Source: Burkholderia gladioli
GTDB taxonomy: Bacteria > Pseudomonadota > Gammaproteobacteria > Burkholderiales > Burkholderiaceae
Direction of reading: 5' to 3'
NCBI RefSeq assembly: GCF_000959725.1
Contig: NZ_CP009322.1
Span: 2,480,001-2,544,000 of the forward strand
Length of the DNA stretch: 64,000 nt
Made by a program: the position numbers and the translations under genes. Every line of letters starts with the position of its first letter. Position 1 is the stretch's first letter. The notes under the pieces are model-generated. The model was not told where the DNA came from. It saw only the letters and a list, made by a program, of their open reading frames with translations, and searched no databases. Positions 16,730 through 25,793 of this stretch are shown piece after piece.

Positions 16730-16752
16730 GTTTCGGAAAGCGAAACTTTCGC
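16730..16752. promoter_or_regulatory. Candidate LysR operator between the ABC operon and its regulator
   Basis: Two overlapping inverted repeats sit 13 bases before the LysR start. The first is GTTTCG-GAAAG-CGAAAC (16730-16746); its 15-bp core TTTCGGAAAGCGAAA fits the T-N11-A LysR box. The second is GCGAAA-C-TTTCGC (16740-16752). The surrounding 16690-16735 is A/T-rich, as expected for divergent promoters. Confidence 0.6.
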
Positions 16753-16764
16753 GGGGCGCGATCG

Positions 16765-17652
16765 ATGAAGAAAATGGACCTCGACGAGCGCGACCTGCGC
16801 TCGTTGCGCGTGTTCTGCGCGGCCGCGCAGGCTAGCGGTTTCGCCGCGGCCGAGCGCGTGCTGGCGATGTCCAAGGCCTCAATCAGCCGGCACATCAACG
16901 AGGTGGAGGCGCGCCTGGGCATCAAGCTCTGCGAGCGAGGGCCGGGCGGCTTTCAATTGACCGAGGGCGGCGAGGTGGCGCTGCGCGTGGCCTCGGAAGC
17001 ACTGGAGGCGCTGGAGCGCATCAAGCCCGAGGTGGACGCGGTGCGCGGCGTGCTGTCGGGGCCGCTGCAGTTGGGGATGTCGGAGCATGTGCTGAGCCAC
17101 GAGGGCTGCCGCGTGCCGCAGGCGCTGGCCGAGTTGCACCGGATCGCGCCGCTGGTGCGCCCCTCGCTGTCGGTGATGACCTATCGCGATCTCAGCGCCG
17201 CGCTGGTCGAGCGCCGCGTGCAGGTCGCGATCCGCGGCGCCTACAAGCGCGCGGCCGGGTTTCGCCACTATCCGCTGTTCGAGGAAACCCATCGCGTGTT
17301 CTACCGGCCCGACGTGGCGGGCGAGTTGCGCGCGGCCGGCGATACGCGGCGGCTACCGCTGGTCTATCGCTCGCATCCGTTCGTGGAGGACGCGCTGTCG
17401 AGCCAGGGCTTCGCGCAGGGCCCGGAGGTGGTCGGCCTGGAGGCCGTGGCGATGATGGTGGCCACCGGCCATTGCGTCGGGCTGCTGCCCGAGCATCTGG
17501 TGGCGCGGCTCGCGCCGCGCTACCGCTTCGAGGTGCTGCCCGATTCGCCGGCCTATTCGGTGTCGTTCTGCGCGATCGTCGAGGAGGCGCGGCCGGTCAC
17601 GCGCAGCGTCGAGGCGTTCCTGAACCTGCTGCTGGAAACGCATCGGCCTTGA
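16765..17652 (+). CDS. LysR-family regulator, probable controller of the divergent ABC/ureohydrolase operon
   Basis: 295-residue LysR protein. The HTH lies at about residues 8-65 (SLRVFCAAAQASGFAAAERVLAMSKASISRHINEVEARLGI) and is followed by a co-inducer domain. The order of HTH residues is typical, though the recognition helix KASISRHI is less common than the QPAVSR type. It is divergent from the uptake operon across 124 bases that hold a palindromic T-N11-A site, a classic LysR arrangement. It is therefore a likely activator responding to the imported compound. Converges on the flavoprotein gene. Confidence 0.9.
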   Translation: MKKMDLDERDLRSLRVFCAAAQASGFAAAERVLAMSKASISRHINEVEARLGIKLCERGPGGFQLTEGGEVALRVASEALEALERIKPEVDAVRGVLSGPLQLGMSEHVLSHEGCRVPQALAELHRIAPLVRPSLSVMTYRDLSAALVERRVQVAIRGAYKRAAGFRHYPLFEETHRVFYRPDVAGELRAAGDTRRLPLVYRSHPFVEDALSSQGFAQGPEVVGLEAVAMMVATGHCVGLLPEHLVARLAPRYRFEVLPDSPAYSVSFCAIVEEARPVTRSVEAFLNLLLETHRP

Positions 17653-17666
17653 AAGGATTCTTGAAG

Positions 17667-17693
17667 GGCGGCACGGCCTTGCACCGTGCCGCC
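17667..17693. terminator. Hairpin between convergent genes
   Basis: A 10-bp perfect stem, GGCGGCACGG / CCGTGCCGCC, with a seven-base loop lies between the LysR stop (17652) and the flavoprotein stop (17711). There is no T-tract, so termination is likely but not certain. Confidence 0.55.
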
Positions 17694-17710
17694 GCGCGGC
17701 GGCGTGCTGC

Positions 17711-18952
17711 TCAGGCGCTCGCCACCGGCATGCGCGCCTGCAGCGGCACCGAGAGATCCTCGAGCTGCTCGCGCGTGAGCGTGACGTCGGCGGCCAGCAG
17801 CGCACGGCCCTGCACGTAGTCCTTGGTGGCGTTCACGGCGTCGAGCGCGATCAGGCGGCCGCCGCGCAGATAGAGCACCAGGAACGAGCGCGCGGCCAGG
17901 TCGCCACGCACCGCCACCTCGTCGTAGCCGTCGGGAATCCCGGCCATCTGGATGCGCAGGTCGTACTGGGTCGACCAGAACCAGGGCACGCCCGGTTTCG
18001 GCGAGGGTTTGCCGGTGATCGAGGCGGCCACGATCTGCGCGTGTTCGAGCGCGCTCGGCACGCTCTCGATGCGTAGCGCGGCGCCGGCCACCAGCGGATG
18101 CGCGCGACGCGCGCAATCGCCGATCGCGTAGACGTCGGGCAGCGTGGTGCGGCACTGCTCGTCGACATCGACGCCGTTGCCGCCCTGCGCACCCGCATCG
18201 AGCAGCCGTTGCGCGGTAGGCACGATGCCGATGCCGGCGATCACCAGGTCGGCTGCGATCGAACGGCCGTCGGCCAGCTCGACCGCGCTGACGCGCCCGT
18301 CCCGCCCCTTCAGCGCGGCGACCTGCGCGCCCGTGACGATCTCCACGCCGCGCGCGCGATGCTCGCCCTCGATGAAGGCCGACAGCGGCTCGCCGGCCAC
18401 CCGCGCGAGCAGGCGGTCCTGGGCTTCCACCACGGTCACGCGCACGCCGCCGAGCTTGGTCAGCGAGGCGGCCGCCTCCAGGCCGACGTAACCGCCGCCG
18501 ACGATCACCACATGCTCGCGCCCGGCCAGGTCGGCCTTCAGTGCATCGATATCGTGCTTGGCGCGGATCACGTGCACGCCCGCCAGCGTCGCGCCCTCGC
18601 AGGCGAGCCGGCGCGGCGTGCCGCCAGCGGCCCACACCAGCTTGCCGTATTGCAGCGTGGCGCCATCGGCCAGGCGCACGCGATGCGCCTCGGGCTCGAT
18701 CGCCTCGACGCGATGCGCGAGCCGCACCTCGATGCCGCGCTCGAGCCAGGCCTCGGCGGTGCGAAAGCGAATCTGCTCGCCACCGCGATCGCCGGTGAAA
18801 TAGTCCTTGGTCAGCGGCGGACGCTCGTAAGGCAGCTCGGTTTCGTCGGACAACAGCATCACGCTGCCTTCGAAACCGGCCTTGCGCAGCTCCATCGCGC
18901 AATTGGCGCCGGCATGTCCGGCACCGACGATCAATACATCCACTACGTCCAT
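17711..18952 (-). CDS. FAD-dependent NAD(P)H oxidoreductase of the ferredoxin/rubredoxin reductase type
   Basis: 413-residue flavoprotein. The FAD-binding Rossmann motif is at the N-terminus (VLIVGAGHAGANCAMELR). LPYERPPLTKDYF follows, the hallmark of reductases that serve Rieske oxygenases and P450s. An NAD-binding motif appears mid-protein (VVIVGGGYVGLEAAA), then DVYAIGDCA near 290, and a C-terminal reductase domain. It normally passes electrons from NAD(P)H to a [2Fe-2S] ferredoxin. No ferredoxin or oxygenase gene is adjacent, so its partner is unknown. It lies alone between a convergent LysR gene and a 314-base gap. Confidence 0.9.
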   Translation of the reverse strand: MDVVDVLIVGAGHAGANCAMELRKAGFEGSVMLLSDETELPYERPPLTKDYFTGDRGGEQIRFRTAEAWLERGIEVRLAHRVEAIEPEAHRVRLADGATLQYGKLVWAAGGTPRRLACEGATLAGVHVIRAKHDIDALKADLAGREHVVIVGGGYVGLEAAASLTKLGGVRVTVVEAQDRLLARVAGEPLSAFIEGEHRARGVEIVTGAQVAALKGRDGRVSAVELADGRSIAADLVIAGIGIVPTAQRLLDAGAQGGNGVDVDEQCRTTLPDVYAIGDCARRAHPLVAGAALRIESVPSALEHAQIVAASITGKPSPKPGVPWFWSTQYDLRIQMAGIPDGYDEVAVRGDLAARSFLVLYLRGGRLIALDAVNATKDYVQGRALLAADVTLTREQLEDLSVPLQARMPVASA

Positions 18953-19266
18953 CTGGCGTTCCTCTATTTTGTTACCCGGTCGATGCCGCGCGGGCGGCGC
19001 CGGAATGGGCCGGCGGCGTTTGAAACGCGCCGTCGCGTGCAGGGCGGCCCGCGCGATCGCGAGCCCTGGAGAATCGGCGTCCGTGAGTATCGCCGTTCAT
19101 TGCGCGCGCGGCAACGCCCGGGCCGATGATTTCGCGCCGTGCCCTGGTCGGCCGATCGACTCCGCGGGCTCGACGTCCGGCCATCCCGGCGCATGCGGTC
19201 TTCTCGGCTATCGCAGGCAGGTCCGCCATCAGCGGCGAGGCCTGTCGGGCGCCGCGAGCCAGCCGA
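18953..19266. other. Intergenic region without a visible gene
   Basis: The 314 bases between the flavoprotein start and the HAD phosphatase stop hold no supported reading frame and no clear hairpin or repeat. The part next to the flavoprotein presumably contains its promoter. No clear element was identified. Confidence 0.4.
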
Positions 19267-20043
19267 TCACGCCTGGCGATCGATCGCCAGGCCCAGCGCA
19301 TCCGCCAGTTCCTTCGCACTCCGCACCACCCGCGCCTCGCGCGGATAGGCGCGCGCATCGCTCGCGGCATCGAGCCAGGCCAGCACGCGCATGCCGGCAG
19401 CCACGCCCGCCTGCGCGCCGAGCGGGCTGTCCTCGACCACCACCGCCTCGGCGGCGCTCACGCCGAGCCGCGCGGCGGCAAGCCGATAGCCGTCGGGCGC
19501 GGGCTTGCCGGCCGCCACGTCGTGCGCGCTGATCGATACCGTCAGCCAGGCATCCAGGCCGAGCGCGCCGATGCCGGCGTCGAGCGTGCCGCGCCCCGCG
19601 TTCGACACCACGGCCTGGCGCAAACCCGCGCGCTGGGCGGCACGGCACAGCGCGAGCGCGCCCTCGCGTGCGCGCAACGTTCCGAGGCCAGCGGCAAAGG
19701 CATCGGAGCGCAGTTGCGACCACAGCGCGAAATCGAATGCCTGCCCGTAACGCTCGACGCAGAAGCGGTAGGCATCGCGCCCGGTCATGCCGACGGTCAG
19801 CGCATGCAGCGCCTCGTCGGCCTGCACGCCGAAGTGATGCAAGGCAGCCGACAGCGAGGCGAAATGCAGCGGCTCGCTATCGGCGAGCGTGCCGTCCATG
19901 TCCCAGAGGATCGCCCGGCAAGCGGGCTCGGAAGACGATCGGTCGAGCTTGCCGCTCGCGTCGGCGGCATGGAACGAATTGCCGGTGTCGGTGGAGTCGG
20001 AGGCGGGCATGAGAGCAGCGGAATTGAATACGGAATCGGCCAT
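19267..20043 (-). CDS. HAD-superfamily phosphatase, beta-phosphoglucomutase-like
   Basis: 258 residues. HAD motifs are complete: motif I LWDMDGTLADS (nucleophile and acid/base Asp), motif II VVSNAG, motif III GKPAPDGY with the Lys, and motif IV VVEDSPLGAQAG. The helical cap between motif I and II places it in subfamily I with the beta-phosphoglucomutase/phosphoglycolate-type enzymes. The substrate is not predictable. The first 40 residues before CRAILWD are low-complexity and may be partly untranslated; an internal start is possible. Single gene, divergent from a small secreted protein. Confidence 0.85.
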   Translation of the reverse strand: MADSVFNSAALMPASDSTDTGNSFHAADASGKLDRSSSEPACRAILWDMDGTLADSEPLHFASLSAALHHFGVQADEALHALTVGMTGRDAYRFCVERYGQAFDFALWSQLRSDAFAAGLGTLRAREGALALCRAAQRAGLRQAVVSNAGRGTLDAGIGALGLDAWLTVSISAHDVAAGKPAPDGYRLAAARLGVSAAEAVVVEDSPLGAQAGVAAGMRVLAWLDAASDARAYPREARVVRSAKELADALGLAIDRQA

Positions 20044-20361
20044 GAAGGCCTCGATTGTAAATCGGAGCAGGCCTCACTCCGCACCGGCGCGATACGAATC
20101 CCGCATCGATCGCGATCATCATCGATGCTTGGCGACGCAATCATTTTGTCGCTCGCATAAGCCACGCGCAGCGCCTATTGTGCTGAGACCGATGCGCATG
20201 TCCGGCCATCCGGCGACGCATGCGAAATGATCGCGATCAGGGCTCGCGAATTCATCGCGACGTCATCGAGGCTTCGTTACCGTAGTCGCCGACATCGCGT
20301 CGCGCGCCTCGGCATCGGTGCGATGTCCGTTCGACATTCCATTCCTGAGGGGGAATCCAGA
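20044..20361. promoter_or_regulatory. Divergent intergenic region
   Basis: The 318 bases between the HAD phosphatase and the small exported protein contain no supported gene. A frame is open from 20227 into the exported protein but has no signal or ribosome site and is taken as upstream noise. Promoters for both genes must lie here; no element is clear enough to mark. Confidence 0.4.
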
Positions 20362-20835
20362 TTGAAAAAAATCCTGATCGGCCTGGCACTGGCCGCCGCT
20401 TCGATGTCCGCTTCCCTGACCGCCTCGGCGGCTGATCTCTGCCAGGGCGGCTCGCTGCTCACCGGCACCGTGTTGACCTCGCCCGTGTTCGTGTCGGGCT
20501 CGCAGCGCCAGGGCATCTATCTCTCGCACACGCACGTGAACCTGCGCGGCACCGACGGCCGGACCTACGACGTGGCGATGGACAACGTGTTCGCGAACGG
20601 CTACCGCCGCAACCAGAAGAGCGTGCCCGATCCGCTGACGCAGATCCGCGTCGGCGACCAGCTCGAGCTGTGCGGCCAGCTCTATACCGGCGGCGACGTC
20701 GGCATCCACTGGGTGCACACCAACTGCGGCGACACGCCCACGCCCGACGAGCCGAACGGCTGGGTCAAGGATCTCTCGCAGCCGGCGCTCGGCAACAACC
20801 TCGAGAGCAACGAAACCTACTGCTATCTCTGGTAA
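20362..20835 (+). CDS. Small exported Cys-containing protein, function unknown
   Basis: 157 residues if the TTG at 20362 is the start. That choice rests on a GGGGG ribosome site eight bases upstream and a perfect signal peptide directly after it (KKILIGLALAAASMSASLTASA, cleaved before ADLCQ). The mature protein of about 134 residues has four Cys (LCQ, LCG, NCG, YCY), fitting two disulfides in the periplasm or medium. No Pfam-type family is recognised. The segments GIYLSHTHVNLRGTDGRTYDVAMDNVF and IRVGDQLELCGQLYTGG suggest a small beta-fold. The next gene starts 14 bases after the stop and is probably co-transcribed. Confidence 0.65.
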   Translation: MKKILIGLALAAASMSASLTASAADLCQGGSLLTGTVLTSPVFVSGSQRQGIYLSHTHVNLRGTDGRTYDVAMDNVFANGYRRNQKSVPDPLTQIRVGDQLELCGQLYTGGDVGIHWVHTNCGDTPTPDEPNGWVKDLSQPALGNNLESNETYCYLW

Positions 20836-20848
20836 GCAGGCCGCCGCC

Positions 20849-21733
20849 ATGAGCACACGACGAGCACGCCGCCTGGGAACAGCAGCGATCACGCTGGTGG
20901 CGCTCGCGCTCGTGCTCGCCTGGTGCTTCGCGCGCGGCGGCAAGCCGGTGAGAAGTTCGGCGCCGGTCAGCGCGCCGGTGGTCTCGAAGCTCGGGAGCAC
21001 CGGCGCATCGAGCTTCTCGAATCCCGAGGCGCCGGCCGGGCGCGTCGCCGTCGACGACGCGGGCGCGCAACTGGTGGGCAGCAGCGGGCGCCTGGTCGAT
21101 CTCGGCGGCAAGACCGTCGCGCAATATGTCGACCAGTACGCGGGCGCGGCCCGGCGCGGCGACGCCGATGCGGCCTGGCATGTCTACCTGGCCGAATCGG
21201 TCTGCGCCGAGGCGGCCACGCGGCAGCCGGCGGGCGACGCGGCTGCATCGGACTCCCGAGCATCGGCGAGCCGCGAGGCACGGCTTTGCGCGAACGTCAG
21301 CGCCGCGCAGGTCGACGAGCGCCTGCAGTTCCTGGCCCAGGCCGCCCGCGCCGGGCGCGGCGACGCGCAAGTCGACTACTTCATCGAAGGGCCGTTCGGC
21401 CAGGGCAGCGCCGCGCTCGGCGACAACCCCGACGACCCGCGCGTGCGGCAATGGCGCGGCGAGGCACGCGAGCACCTGCGGGATGCCGCCGGCAACTGCG
21501 ATCCGCTGGCCGCCGGGCTGCTGGCCAACGCCTATGGCAGCGGCCAGTTCGGCGCGCAGGACCCGGCGACCTCGATCGCCTATGCCCTGCTCGCCGCGTC
21601 GGCCGGCAACGGCAAGTGGCCGCGCGAACGGCTCGCGGCGCGTTTCGGCGCCACACTGTCGGCGGCCGATTTCGCCGCCGCCTACGACCAGGGCATGCAG
21701 CAGGCCCGGCAGGCCTGCCCGAAAGCCGGTTGA
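20849..21733 (+). CDS. Membrane-anchored protein of unknown function with a Sel1/TPR-like C-terminus
   Basis: 294 residues. One N-terminal TM helix (about 9-28, LGTAAITLVALALVLAWCFA) anchors it, followed by a low-complexity linker to about residue 80. The remaining helical part has paired-helix segments (GGKTVAQYVDQYAGAARRGDADAAWHVYLAESVC, then EHLRDAAGNCDPLAAGLLANAYGSG, then AYALLAASAG) that resemble Sel1 or TPR repeats. It is separated by 14 bases from the secreted protein upstream, so the two may work together at the envelope. No functional family is assigned. Confidence 0.65.
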   Translation: MSTRRARRLGTAAITLVALALVLAWCFARGGKPVRSSAPVSAPVVSKLGSTGASSFSNPEAPAGRVAVDDAGAQLVGSSGRLVDLGGKTVAQYVDQYAGAARRGDADAAWHVYLAESVCAEAATRQPAGDAAASDSRASASREARLCANVSAAQVDERLQFLAQAARAGRGDAQVDYFIEGPFGQGSAALGDNPDDPRVRQWRGEAREHLRDAAGNCDPLAAGLLANAYGSGQFGAQDPATSIAYALLAASAGNGKWPRERLAARFGATLSAADFAAAYDQGMQQARQACPKAG

Positions 21734-22011
21734 TCGTCGCCAGCTTTCAAAATCATTTCAGCAAGTCAAGCCAGCTTCCGTGTCAGCGTCGCGAAACGTG
21801 CACACGCGGCGAAACGCCCCTTGCATTCCCTAATTACTACAAATTCAAACAACAATCTCGCCTGCCGTTGCGAGGACGATCCCGCATCGCAGCAACGCAA
21901 ATAATTTCAACAAAAACAATTGCTTATTATTTATCAGACGGAATTGGATGCTGCACCCACGTCGTTGTCGTTTTTTCACACAGACGCGACATATCAGGGA
22001 AATCCATTATC

Positions 22012-22893
22012 ATGACGCCCGTAACTCCACCAAGAACGATCGTGAACCCCGTCGCCTCTCTCGCCGCACCCGTTTCGCTGGACCTGCCCGGTCCCGGCCC
22101 CATCATTAAGATGCCCTACGTCCAGACGGGCGAAGGCGATCTCGTCGTGTTCGTGCACGGCTCGCTCTGCGACTTCCGCTTCTGGCAGCCGCAACTGTCG
22201 GGCCTCGCCCCGCAGTTCGCCTGCCTCGCGCCGAGCCTCACGCACTACTGGCCGGCCGAGCCCTCCGAGGCGCTGCCCACCTTCAGCTGGAGCACCCACG
22301 CCGACCAGCTCGGCGCCTTCGTGCGCCAGCTCGGCGCCGGCCCGGTGCACCTGGTCGGGCATTCGCGCGGCGGCTGCGTGGCCTTCTACATGGCGCATCG
22401 CTACCCGGAACTGGTGCGCTCGCTGACGCTGTGCGATCCGGGCGGCTCGCTGAGCGGCGTGCCGAACCTGGCCGCGCCCACCGCCTCGCTGGAAACCAAG
22501 CGCCTGCGCACGCGCGCCGTGACGCTGATCGCCAATGGCGAGGTGGCCGCCGGCCTGGAGCTGTTCGTCGATTCCGTGAGCCGTCCCGGCACCTGGCAGA
22601 AGAGCACGCCGGGCTTCCGCACCATGGCCACCGACAACGCCCGCACCCTGTCGATGCAGTTGCGCGACCCGCTGCCGGCCTACTCGACCGAGCTGGCCGG
22701 CGGCATCGCCTGCCCGACCCTGCTGATCGACGGCGAGAAGAGCCCGGCGATGTTCCGCGAGAACGTCGGCGCGCTGGCCACCTGGATCCCGAATGCCTCG
22801 CGCGTGACCATCGAGGGTGCCTCGCACGGCATGAACCTCGCGCGCCCGAGCGCCTTCAACCGCCACCTGACGGCATTTCTCAAGGGCGCCTAA
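22012..22893 (+). CDS. Alpha/beta hydrolase
   Basis: 293 residues from the ATG at 22012. Catalytic features are visible: oxyanion region VFVHGSLCDFRFW, nucleophile elbow GHSRGG (Ser), the acid in LLIDGEKS, and His in GASHGMNLARP. The cap region lies between the elbow and the acid. The fold is that of epoxide hydrolase/haloperoxidase-like enzymes, but the substrate cannot be predicted. The frame is open upstream over the previous gene in another frame, but the start follows a 278-base low-GC gap with several A/T-rich stretches, so it has its own promoter. Confidence 0.88.
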   Translation: MTPVTPPRTIVNPVASLAAPVSLDLPGPGPIIKMPYVQTGEGDLVVFVHGSLCDFRFWQPQLSGLAPQFACLAPSLTHYWPAEPSEALPTFSWSTHADQLGAFVRQLGAGPVHLVGHSRGGCVAFYMAHRYPELVRSLTLCDPGGSLSGVPNLAAPTASLETKRLRTRAVTLIANGEVAAGLELFVDSVSRPGTWQKSTPGFRTMATDNARTLSMQLRDPLPAYSTELAGGIACPTLLIDGEKSPAMFRENVGALATWIPNASRVTIEGASHGMNLARPSAFNRHLTAFLKGA

Positions 22894-23023
22894 GCATCGC
22901 CCGGCCGGCGGCGCGGCGAGATTCCCGCGCCGCCGGCTTTCAACTTCCCCAGCACCGCGCGCAAGCGCCTGCCGCGCGATAGAATCGGCGACGATTCCCG
23001 TTCGCCCCTTCGCGGCACCGCCC

Positions 23024-23710
23024 ATGCGTATCCTCGTCATCGAAGACGATCCCGACATCCTCGCCAATATCTCCGGCCACCTCGGCAATCGCGGCTACAT
23101 CGTCGATTGCGCGTTCGACGGCCAGCAGGGTTATGCGCTCGCCACCGCGCACGAATTCGACCTGATCGTGCTCGACCTGATGCTGCCCAGGCTCGACGGC
23201 TACAGCCTGTGCCGCAAGCTGCGCGAGGAGGCGCGGCTGGAGACGCCGCTCATCATGGTGACCGCGCGCGACACGCTCGACGATCGCCTGCAGGGCTTCG
23301 ACGCCGGCGCCGACGACTACCTCGTCAAGCCCTTCGCGCTGGCCGAGCTGGCCGCGCGCGTCAAGGCGCTGCTGCATCGCTCGCGCCGCCCGGCCGCGCG
23401 CACGCTGCAGGTGGCCGACCTGGTCTACGACACCGAAACGCGCGCCCTGACGCGCGCGGGCGACACGCTGCGGCTGCCGCCCGCGCCGCTCAAGCTGCTG
23501 CAGATCCTGATGCAGGCGAGCCCCGCCGTGGTCCATCGCGCGCGGCTTGAGGAAGCGCTGTGGCTCGATTCGCCGCCCGACAGCGACAGCCTGCGCACCC
23601 ACGTCCACCTGATCCGCCAGGTGATCGACAAGCCCTACGCGGTGCCGCTCCTGCGCACCGTGCACGGCATCGGCTACCAGTTGCAGGACCCGCAGCGTGC
23701 GCAAGCCTAG
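23024..23710 (+). CDS. OmpR-family response regulator
   Basis: 228 residues. The receiver domain has the acidic pair EDD near residue 9, the phosphoacceptor in VLDLMLPRLDG (about residue 51) and the Lys in VKPFALAELAAR. The winged-helix DNA-binding domain occupies about 130-225 (RLPPAPLKLLQILMQ, then RTVHGIGYQL). It overlaps the following histidine kinase gene by 14 bases, so the pair is one two-component system. The signal and target are unknown. The receiver is most like regulators of envelope or metal responses, which is a weak hint only. Confidence 0.92.
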   Translation: MRILVIEDDPDILANISGHLGNRGYIVDCAFDGQQGYALATAHEFDLIVLDLMLPRLDGYSLCRKLREEARLETPLIMVTARDTLDDRLQGFDAGADDYLVKPFALAELAARVKALLHRSRRPAARTLQVADLVYDTETRALTRAGDTLRLPPAPLKLLQILMQASPAVVHRARLEEALWLDSPPDSDSLRTHVHLIRQVIDKPYAVPLLRTVHGIGYQLQDPQRAQA

Positions 23711-24998
23711 GCGCACGCTGGCGCGCCAACTGCTGCTCACCTACGTGCTGCTCGCGGCGGTGGTGGGCACCCTGCTCTCGCTCGCCTCGCTGTGGACCAT
23801 CGACACGCTGGAAGTGCACCTGCAGCGCATCGACATGGGCATGGCCGTCAAGCGGATCCGCGACGAATACCTGAGCGGCCGCGACGTGGGCCGCGAGGAC
23901 CGCTTCTTCCACGGCGCGCCCGGCAGCGACGCGTTTCCGCCCTGGCTGCGCGCGCTGCCGCTCGGCTTCAGCAAGATCGAGCACGAGGGCCGCGAATGGC
24001 ATGCGATGGTCGACGACCAGGACCAGGTGCGCTACCTGCTGCTGCGCGACTACACCGAGTTCGAGCAGCGCCAGCAGCATTCGCACTGGATCGCGGTGGC
24101 CAGCATGGCCGGCGCGCTGATCCTCGCCTTCCTGCTGGGCGGCGTCACCACGCGGCGCTTCGTCGGGCCGCTGCTGCGGCTGGCCGCGCAGGTCGGCGAG
24201 CGCCCCGCGCTGCCGCCGCAGACGCGCCTCGCGCACGAATACCCCGACAACGAGATCGGCCAGTTGGCGGCCGCCTTCGACGAGACCTACAACCAGCTCG
24301 AGGCGGCACTGCAGCGCGAGCGGCTGTTTACGGCCGACGTGGGCCACGAGCTGCGCACGCCGCTGATGGTGATCTCGAGCTCGGCCGAGCTGCTGCTCGA
24401 CGATCCGGCGCTGGCCGAGGCGCAGCGCGCGCGCCTGCAGCGCATGCAGGGCGCGGCCCGGGAAATCGACCAGCAACTGGCGGCCTATCTGATGCTCTCG
24501 CGCGGCGCCGGCGACACGCACGGCTTCGCGCATGCCGAGGCGATCGGCGTGGCGCGCGACGAGACGCAGCGCTGGCAGGCGCGCGCCACGCAACTCGGCT
24601 TCGCGCTGGAACTGGCGATCGACGAGCCGGAGATGCTGGCCGCGCCGCGTTATCCGTCTGCACTGCTGCGCATCGTGCTGTCGAACCTGATCCGCAATGC
24701 CCTGCAGCATGCCGGCGGCGGCACGCGGATCCGCGTGCGCGCCACCGCGCGCTCGCTGGAAGTCGAGGACGACGGCCCGGGCATCGCGCCCGAGGCGCAG
24801 GCCGCCATGTTCGCCCCCTTCGTGCAAGGCACCAACGCCGGCGCCGACAATCTCGGCCTCGGCCTGTCGCTGGTGCAGCGGATCTGCCAGCACCAGGGCT
24901 GGCGCGTGACGCTCGATTCGGCACCGGGGCGAGGCTGCCGGTTCCGTATCGACCTGCGCGACGAGCCGGCCGCGCCGGGTGCCTCGAACCACGCCTGA
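23697..24998 (+). CDS. Membrane sensor histidine kinase
   Basis: 433 residues. TM helices lie at about 13-35 and 128-148, enclosing a sensor region of roughly 90 residues that probably faces the periplasm. The HAMP-like region is followed by the HisKA H-box (VGHELRTPL, phosphorylated His), the N-box (LSNLIRNALQHA), and the G-box DDGPGIAPE and GLGLSLVQRI of the ATPase domain. It autophosphorylates and phosphorylates the cognate regulator whose gene it overlaps. The sensor part contains several acidic residues (DVGREDRFF), possibly a cation site; this is speculation. Confidence 0.9.
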   Translation: MRKPRRTLARQLLLTYVLLAAVVGTLLSLASLWTIDTLEVHLQRIDMGMAVKRIRDEYLSGRDVGREDRFFHGAPGSDAFPPWLRALPLGFSKIEHEGREWHAMVDDQDQVRYLLLRDYTEFEQRQQHSHWIAVASMAGALILAFLLGGVTTRRFVGPLLRLAAQVGERPALPPQTRLAHEYPDNEIGQLAAAFDETYNQLEAALQRERLFTADVGHELRTPLMVISSSAELLLDDPALAEAQRARLQRMQGAAREIDQQLAAYLMLSRGAGDTHGFAHAEAIGVARDETQRWQARATQLGFALELAIDEPEMLAAPRYPSALLRIVLSNLIRNALQHAGGGTRIRVRATARSLEVEDDGPGIAPEAQAAMFAPFVQGTNAGADNLGLGLSLVQRICQHQGWRVTLDSAPGRGCRFRIDLRDEPAAPGASNHA

Positions 24999-25032
24999 CA
25001 GCGCGTGCAAGGTCCAGTGCCCCGCCCGCGGC

Positions 25033-25719
25033 TCAGCTATCGGCCCACATCCGCAGCAGGTTGTGATAACTGCCCGTCAGTTGCAGCAGCGAGGCCTCGT
25101 CGGCGCCCTGCTGCGTGAGCCGCTGGATCGCCACGTCCATCTCCAGCAGCAGGCTGCGCTGCGCATCCTCGCGCACCAGGCTCTCGACCCAGAAGAACGA
25201 GGCGAGCCGCTCGCCGCGCGTGACGGGCGCCACGCGATGCAGGCTCGAACCCGGGTAGAGCACCAGGTTGCCGGCCGCGAGCTTGACGGCATGCTCGCCG
25301 AAGGTGTCGCGCACCACCAGCTCGCCGCCCTCGTAGCTGTCGGGCTCGCTCAGGAACAGCGTGGCCGACAGGTCGGTGCGCACGCGCTCGCGCGATTCGC
25401 GGATGCCGCGCACGGCATTGTCGACATGGAAGCCGAAGGCCTCGCCACCCGCGTAGCAGTTGAACAGCGGCGGATAGATCTTCCTGGGCAGCGCGGCCGA
25501 CATGAACACCGCGTGCTGCGCGAGACGCCGGATGATCTCGTCGCCGATCTCGCGCGCCAGCGGGTCGTCGCCGGCCAGTTGCCGGTTGTCCTTCACGCGC
25601 TGCGACTGCGCGCCGGCCGTGACGCGGCCGTCCACCCATGCGGCCGCGCGCAGCCGCGCCGCGATCGCCCTCGCTTCCTCCGGGCTGAACACGCCCGGTA
25701 CCTCGACCATCATGCTCAT
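25033..25719 (-). CDS. piuC: Fe(II)/2-oxoglutarate hydroxylase PiuC
   Basis: 228-residue PKHD-type 2-oxoglutarate dioxygenase. Fe ligands are seen as HVDNAVR in the middle and a late His in [10 protein letters not shown]. It begins [21 protein letters not shown], as in the PiuC family. The gene is the usual partner of iron-regulated TonB receptors in Pseudomonas and Burkholderia, and here it starts 74 bases after the receptor stop on the same strand. It is presumably co-transcribed and Fur-regulated. The reaction of PiuC is not established; a role in siderophore processing or iron release is often suggested. Confidence 0.9.
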   Translation of the reverse strand: MSMMVEVPGVFSPEEARAIAARLRAAAWVDGRVTAGAQSQRVKDNRQLAGDDPLAREIGDEIIRRLAQHAVFMSAALPRKIYPPLFNCYAGGEAFGFHVDNAVRGIRESRERVRTDLSATLFLSEPDSYEGGELVVRDTFGEHAVKLAAGNLVLYPGSSLHRVAPVTRGERLASFFWVESLVREDAQRSLLLEMDVAIQRLTQQGADEASLLQLTGSYHNLLRMWADS

Positions 25720-25793
25720 CCTCCTTGCCGGTTCGAAACAGCGGCCGCGCCCGGCAGGCGGGGCCGCCCGTCATTGACTCGGCGACGCGACGC

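Noticed and set aside
23024..24998. Naming the two-component pair PhoPQ, ColRS or similar
   Set aside because: The sensor region has no decisive motif and no target gene is adjacent.
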